DNA from: Actinoplanes sp. L3-i22
GTDB lineage: Bacteria; Actinomycetota; Actinomycetes; Mycobacteriales; Micromonosporaceae
Assembly (NCBI RefSeq): GCF_019704555.1
Contig: NZ_AP024745.1
Location: 3,480,501 to 3,544,500, forward strand
Direction of reading: 5' to 3'
Length of the DNA stretch: 64,000 nucleotides
The translations under genes were made by a program, and so were the position numbers. Shown here in pieces: positions 60,347 through 64,000 of this stretch; position 1 is the first letter of the stretch; the number at the start of each line of letters is the position of its first letter. The notes beneath the pieces are model-generated. The model had not been told where the DNA came from and searched no databases. It worked only from the letters and a program-made list of their open reading frames with translations.

Positions 60347-62047
60347 GTTGGTCATTGTTGGCCGCCGTCGAACGGATGTACTATTCGCCGGGTGGCAACG
60401 AGGCGGCGGAGGAAGGCGTTGCGGCCGATCGCGGCGTCGTTCGTTGTCGCCGCGCCTGCGGGCACCCGCATTCGGACGAGGCTGCGGCCCAGCACCGGGG
60501 AGGCTGCTGTCCTGACACAGGTCGCAACCTTTTTGGGTGGGCTGTATCGGGCTGATCTGGCCGTCCGGGTCCGGCTCGGCAATGTGTCCGGCAAGGACAC
60601 CCAGCGCGCGCGGCGTAAGCGGGAGTTGACCGCGGTGACGACCTCCCGGTGGGCCGGCTCGATCACCCGGGCCGCCGAAGACCAGTACCAGCTCGGGATG
60701 CGGGCTCTCAGAGCTGACGTGTCGAGCCTGGGTCAGGCCCTGATTACCTTGGACGCGCGGATCGGCGCCCCGGTCGGCGGCCGGGCCGGCCGGACATCCG
60801 GTTATGCCAGCCGCCGCGAGCGGGCCGCCAAGCAACAGCGCCGCCAAGTCCTCGCTGCCCGCCAGACCGCAGCACAAAACCGGCTGGCCGCCGGTCGCCC
60901 GGCGATCGTTGCGGGCGGACGGCGGCTGGCCAAGACCCGCCACCGGCTCGGCAGCGCCGGGCTCACCCAGGCGCAGTGGCGGGCCCGGTGGGACGCGGCC
61001 CGCATGTTCCTGACCGCCGACGGCGAGACCGGCGCCCCGCACGGCAACTACACCATCACCGTCACGCCCGGCGGCATCGTGTCAATCGCACTCCCGTCCC
61101 AGCTCAAGCATCTGGCGAACGCCGGACGCGGCAGATACCGCCTTGCCGAGCCGGTCGCGTTCACGCATCGGGCCGGGCAGTGGGCCGACCGGGTCACCGC
61201 CGACCAGTCGGTGCGCTACGACATCTGCTTCGATGCGGTGCGGGGCCGCTGGTACCTGGATGCATCCTGGACAGCCCCGGCCTACACGCCCGGCCTGGAC
61301 GCGCTCGCCGGCGGCAGACTACTGGGCATCGACCTGAACGCCGACCACCTCGCCGCGCACGTCATCGACGCGCACGGCAACCCGGTCGGCACCCCGATCA
61401 CCATCCCGCTCGACCTTTCCGGCCCGGCTTCACAGCGTGACGGACGGCTACGTGCCGGGATCAGCCACGCCCTGCACCTCGCGCACCTGCACGGCTGCCC
61501 GGCGATCGCGGTCGAGAACCTGGGCTTCGCCGACGCCCGTGCTACCGGCCGGGAGACCATGGGGCGCGGTGCGCGGGGTAAGCGGTTCCGGCGTACGGTC
61601 GCAGGGATCCCCACCGCACAGTTCCGGGATCGCCTTGCCGGCATGGCCTCCACCGCGGGGATCGCGGTGATCGCTGTCGACCCGGCCTATACCTCCAGGT
61701 GGGGCGGCCAGCATTGGAAGCCCGCTCTGACAACGAGGATTCCCACCGCGACCCGGCATCATGCCGCGGCGGTGGTGATCGCACGACGTGCCCACGGCTT
61801 CACGGCGCGGCGACGGTCAGGTGTCACCCGGACACGACCAGCGGATCGTGCCCGGGAAACTACCGGCCAGGCCGCACCCCACACCACGGGCGCGAGGGAA
61901 CAACAGTTCGGGCTGGTCGAGACGGCACGCACCACACCCGTGGACAAGACGCGCCCGGCCCCGACCAGAGACCCCGGCGTTCCCCGGCCTCGAAGACCGC
62001 TCGCGAGGCCCCCGACCCCCCCGGTCGGGACCAACGCATTGACCAAC
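60347..62047 (+). mobile_element. solo TnpB-type element bounded by an imperfect inverted repeat
   Basis: The left end GTTGGTCATTGTTGG (60347-60361) and the reverse complement of 62031-62047 (GTTGGTCAATGCGTTGG) match at 14 of 15 positions with one 2-nt gap. The repeat encloses the tnpB-like gene except its last 27 codons. No TnpA transposase is present, as in many solo TnpB loci. A GC hairpin (CCCGACC and GGTCGGG, 62011-62029) abuts the right end. The boundaries are inference; IS605 and IS607 families do not normally have terminal inverted repeats. Confidence 0.55.
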
Positions 62048-62128
62048 TATGGCCAATACGCTGAGGAACGGTGTTTCTGCTTGGCGGGCGCGCTTGACCT
62101 CGTACCGAATAAATCGGTTTTGTCGTGA
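60392..62128 (+). CDS. TnpB-related RNA-guided-nuclease-like protein, IS200/IS605 accessory type
   Basis: A 578-residue RuvC-fold protein. The N-terminal 300 residues are Arg-rich and helical. RuvC-I is GIDLNADHLAAHV (Asp near 314), RuvC-II is IAVENLGFAD (Glu near 373) and the YTS motif is VDPAYTSRWGGQHW. The CxxC zinc knuckle that follows YTS in TnpB is absent; WGGQHWKPAL occupies its place. The third Asp is replaced by His in TRHHAAAVVIARRAHG. Residues after about 470 are Arg/Pro/Thr-rich, and the last 28 read beyond the proposed element end. GTG 60392 has TACTAT 7 nt upstream and no Shine-Dalgarno sequence. Confidence 0.87.
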   Translation: MATRRRRKALRPIAASFVVAAPAGTRIRTRLRPSTGEAAVLTQVATFLGGLYRADLAVRVRLGNVSGKDTQRARRKRELTAVTTSRWAGSITRAAEDQYQLGMRALRADVSSLGQALITLDARIGAPVGGRAGRTSGYASRRERAAKQQRRQVLAARQTAAQNRLAAGRPAIVAGGRRLAKTRHRLGSAGLTQAQWRARWDAARMFLTADGETGAPHGNYTITVTPGGIVSIALPSQLKHLANAGRGRYRLAEPVAFTHRAGQWADRVTADQSVRYDICFDAVRGRWYLDASWTAPAYTPGLDALAGGRLLGIDLNADHLAAHVIDAHGNPVGTPITIPLDLSGPASQRDGRLRAGISHALHLAHLHGCPAIAVENLGFADARATGRETMGRGARGKRFRRTVAGIPTAQFRDRLAGMASTAGIAVIAVDPAYTSRWGGQHWKPALTTRIPTATRHHAAAVVIARRAHGFTARRRSGVTRTRPADRARETTGQAAPHTTGAREQQFGLVETARTTPVDKTRPAPTRDPGVPRPRRPLARPPTPPVGTNALTNYGQYAEERCFCLAGALDLVPNKSVLS

Positions 62129-62129
62129 A

Positions 62130-62162
62130 AAAGCCCTGGCCGTTCGCAGCGGCCAGGGCTTT
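62130..62162 (-). terminator. intrinsic terminator of the downstream PRC-barrel gene
   Basis: A perfect 13-bp stem (AAAGCCCTGGCCG and CGGCCAGGGCTTT, loop TTCGCAG) lies 14 nt after the minus-strand stop at 62177. On that strand it is followed by TTCAC; on the plus strand by TTCACG. The first bases follow the tnpB stop directly, so it may stop both transcripts. Confidence 0.88.
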
Positions 62163-62176
62163 CACGTGGTGGTGGG

Positions 62177-62872
62177 TCAGCCGAGGCGGCCGTCCTCGGT
62201 GCGGTCCTCGCGGGGGGCCGGGATGTCGATCCGCTCCTGCTCGGTCGTCACGTAGCGGCGCAGGCCGGGCCGGTCGGAGCGCTCCTCGGGCCGGGTGACC
62301 CGCTCGTCGGCGTAGGAGGTCGGGTAGCGGCCGTTGCCCTGGCCGGCGCCGGCCTCGTAGTCGGTGCCGCGCGTCTCGTAGTGGGTGTCGTCATGCTTGG
62401 CGCCGATGACGCCGCTGGTCTCACCGGCGCTGTCGGAGCCGCGGGCGAAGTCGGCGTCGCGGCTGTGGTCGGCGCCGCGGCCGTAGCCGGACTCGCCGCC
62501 CGCGTAGTACTCGTTGCTCGCCGCCGCGCCGGCCTGATACGACTGGTAGCTGTCGTGCGGCTGCACGCCGTAGTAGGAGTAGAGCTGGGCCACCTCGGCC
62601 TGCGACAGCGGTTCGTCGTTCTCGGCGTCCACGTTCGGCGCGTCCTTGACCGTCGCCTTGTCGAACGGCACCACCAGGCGATCCTCGGCCAGATCCGCGT
62701 CCTGCAGCGGAACCAGCGACTCGTTCAGCCCGAAGAGTCCGGTCTTCACGCTCACCCAGGTGGGCATCCCGGCGGCGTCGGTCCACACCTGCCCGGCCGT
62801 ACCGATCTTGTGGCCGTCCCGGTCGTGGACTTCCCGGCCCTGCAGCGTGTGAATGTGCTCCTGCGTGATCAC
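62177..62872 (-). CDS. PRC-barrel protein with long charged tail
   Basis: A 231-residue protein. Residues 1-80 form the PRC-barrel domain: ITQEHIHTLQGREVHDRDGHKIGTAGQVWTD, then WVSVKTGLFGLNESLVPLQDA and RLVVPFDKATVKDAPN. The YSYYGVQPHDSY motif parallels the end of the smaller PRC protein at 59525. The C-terminal 130 residues are a disordered, Gly/Asp/Tyr- and Arg-rich tail. GTG 62872 is chosen because GGGAGAA lies 6 nt upstream and the family starts with ITQE; ATG 62887/62890 has no ribosome site. Confidence 0.9.
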   Translation of the reverse strand: MITQEHIHTLQGREVHDRDGHKIGTAGQVWTDAAGMPTWVSVKTGLFGLNESLVPLQDADLAEDRLVVPFDKATVKDAPNVDAENDEPLSQAEVAQLYSYYGVQPHDSYQSYQAGAAASNEYYAGGESGYGRGADHSRDADFARGSDSAGETSGVIGAKHDDTHYETRGTDYEAGAGQGNGRYPTSYADERVTRPEERSDRPGLRRYVTTEQERIDIPAPREDRTEDGRLG

Positions 62873-63174
62873 GGAGGGTTCTCCCATCATCGGTTGCTCG
62901 TGCTTTTCACATCTTTTGTAGGGATGTGTTTGGGTTTGAGCACCCGGTCTGGTTCATGCCCGTTGCTGCCCGGTTCTAACAATTCAGCGGGACTCATTCA
63001 CGGTTGGTTCACTTTCGAGCTACTCGGACCCGCGGCGCCGCGACGACGAACCCTGCTCGGGTGAGCCCGAGGGGCAGCTCCCGGCAGCCCGGCCCGGAGC
63101 CGCCGCCGATGACGATCGCGACCCGTTCAGTGTTTACGGATCTATGTTGCCCACCCGGGGGTGATCCACTCCGG

Positions 63175-63200
63175 TTGTCCACACTGGCGGGTTGTCCACA
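63175..63200 (+). promoter_or_regulatory. two DnaA boxes in a gene-free region
   Basis: TTGTCCACA occurs at 63175-63183 and 63192-63200, both identical to the actinomycete (Streptomyces) DnaA-box consensus, 17 bp apart in the same orientation. The region 62873-63439 has no gene I can support. It holds the promoter of the PRC gene, a TTCAC pair with 11-bp spacing (62997-63001 and 63008-63012) that resembles half of a PHO box, these boxes, and GC repeats near the exonuclease stop. Confidence 0.7.
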
Positions 63201-63402
63201 GGCCGCCGGCATGATCTTGAACTTTGCCGCCATACTGACCTCGGGGGGCGCCCCTGGGAGAAAGGTGCGCTCTGCCGAGATCGTCCAGGCGGTCGTCCCT
63301 GGTCAGCCCGCCGCCACGTCGACCTGCCGGCCCGCGGGTGAGCCGGCCGCGGGTGAGCCGGCCCCGTGTGAGCCGGCCCGCCTCAGCCCGGCCTGGGCCT
63401 GT

Positions 63403-63453
63403 GCGTCAGCCCGCCGGGAGCGTCAGCCCGCCGGGAGCGTCAGCCCGCCAGGG
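63403..63453. repeat. 17-bp tandem repeat across the exonuclease stop
   Basis: GCGTCAGCCCGCCGGGA twice exactly (63403-63419, 63420-63436), then a third copy (16 of 17) at 63437-63453 that contains the minus-strand stop TCA (63440-63442). Related CGGGTGAGCCGGCC units lie just upstream at about 63335-63380. Confidence 0.92.
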
Positions 63454-64000
63454 CGTCGACCAGGCGCCGGGCCGAGCCGGCCAGGTTCCAGCGCTCGGCC
63501 AGGGCCAGCAGCGCGTCCGGGTCGCGGGGCGCCGTCGGCAGGGCCGGGTCGAAGTCGGGCAGCTTCACGTCCAGCGCGACCAGGCACACCGGCAGCGCCC
63601 GCGACAGATACTCCCGGCCGGCTTCGAGCTTGGTGCGCACGCCCGGCGCGAACCCCGACGCCGGGTCGTCGAGCGCGGCCATGATCTCGGCGATCCCGCC
63701 GTACCGCTCGATCAGCCGGGCGGCGGTCTTCTCCCCGACCCCGGCCACGCCGGGCAGGCCGTCGCTGGCGTCGCCGCGCATCGCCGCGAAGTCCGCGTAG
63801 TGCCGCGCGGCCACCCCGTACTTCGCCTGCACCAGGGCCTCGTCGGCATCCTCCAGCTTCGCCACGCCGCGCCCGCAGTAGAGCAGCCGGGTCCGGCGTT
63901 CGTCGTCGACCAGCTGGAACAGGTCACGGTCGCCCGAGACGACCTCGACCGGCGCGGGCTGGGTCGCCGCGAGCGTGCCGAGCACGTCGTCCGCCTCGAA
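63440..64000 (-). CDS. 5'-3' exonuclease, PolA N-terminal-like (5' end outside window)
   Basis: The last 186 residues of a FEN-type 5'-3' exonuclease. EADDVLGTLAA, SGDRDLFQLVDDERRTRLLY and AAMRGDASDGLPGVAGVGEKTAARLI (the helix-hairpin-helix with acidic metal ligands) are the family motifs. The C-terminal 50 residues are the usual tail (LPDFDPALP, then ALAERWNLAGSARRLVDAL). It lacks a polymerase domain at the 3' end, so it is the stand-alone exonuclease, acting on flaps or RNA primers. The frame remains open to the window edge. Its stop lies in a 17-bp repeat. Confidence 0.93.
   Translation of the reverse strand, partial: FEADDVLGTLAATQPAPVEVVSGDRDLFQLVDDERRTRLLYCGRGVAKLEDADEALVQAKYGVAARHYADFAAMRGDASDGLPGVAGVGEKTAARLIERYGGIAEIMAALDDPASGFAPGVRTKLEAGREYLSRALPVCLVALDVKLPDFDPALPTAPRDPDALLALAERWNLAGSARRLVDALAG

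Noticed and set aside
63120..63240. Replication origin
   Set aside because: Only two DnaA boxes, no AT-rich unwinding stretch and no dnaA/dnaN/gyr genes; an oriC in this phylum has many more boxes.
63004..63684. Plus-strand frame across the DnaA-box region
   Set aside because: It overlaps the exonuclease gene, lacks a ribosome site and contains repeat translation and no domain.

Overview
The window is high-GC, densely coded DNA with GTG starts, ATGA overlaps, DUF397, SARP-type, ECF41 and ANTAR families. It is clearly chromosomal DNA of an actinomycete. A Micromonosporaceae member such as Actinoplanes would fit, but that is inference from gene content only. I saw no tRNA, rRNA, CRISPR array, prophage or integrated plasmid.

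Layout: 1-2.3 kb holds the 3' part of a GGDEF-EAL gene and a convergent membrane protein. 2.4-5.9 kb holds a membrane-anchored protein, 6-phosphogluconate dehydrogenase (gnd) and an orphan MazF-like protein. 6.0-9.7 kb is a signalling cluster: an ANTAR-PAS-PP2C phosphatase, then GlnX- and GlnH-like proteins without the usual pknG. 9.7-15.4 kb holds a GNAT, a NUDIX, a frameshifted AfsR/SARP-type regulator and a DrrAB-like ABC exporter. 15.6-26.4 kb holds two lipoproteins, an RDD protein, glgX, a MarR/DHA2 efflux pair with a clear operator, a secreted lipase, an erythromycin-esterase homologue, a truncated haemoglobin, a transglycosylase and a MerR regulator. 26.4-34.3 kb holds DUF72, DUF397, a degenerate GH32-like protein, a MacB/FtsX-type ABC pair and a HAD phosphatase.

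34.3-37.4 kb is a repeat-rich segment around a doxX-sigJ (ECF41) pair that carries a plausible ECF41 autoregulatory promoter. 37.4-40.5 kb looks like an extracellular phosphate and nucleic-acid scavenging locus (F5/8C protein and PhoD, divergent from a secreted HNH nuclease). 40.5-49.5 kb holds paralogous lipoproteins (one decayed), a CPBP protease, a secreted GH16 glucanase with two F5/8C domains, an acetyltransferase-TetR pair, cutC, a phosphotransferase and a TetR/DUF2306 divergon. 49.5-56.2 kb holds two more c-di-GMP genes (GGDEF and GGDEF-EAL), an SfnB-like flavoprotein and a GNAT. 56.4-59.5 kb is a phosphoesterase-MFS-propeller operon. 59.5-62.9 kb has two PRC-barrel proteins flanking a solo TnpB-like element bounded by an imperfect inverted repeat. 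The window ends with two exact DnaA boxes and a 5'-3' exonuclease cut by the edge.

Three features recur. First, short tandem repeats sit on or beside stop codons at five places. Second, at least ten genes have a TAnnnT -10 box only 6-8 nt before the start codon and no Shine-Dalgarno, implying leaderless mRNAs. Third, palindromic operators sit exactly in those short promoters. The most unusual items are the TnpB-like gene (no zinc knuckle, His where the third RuvC Asp is expected, a possible overlapping guide RNA), the DnaA-box site and the stop-codon-anchored repeats.
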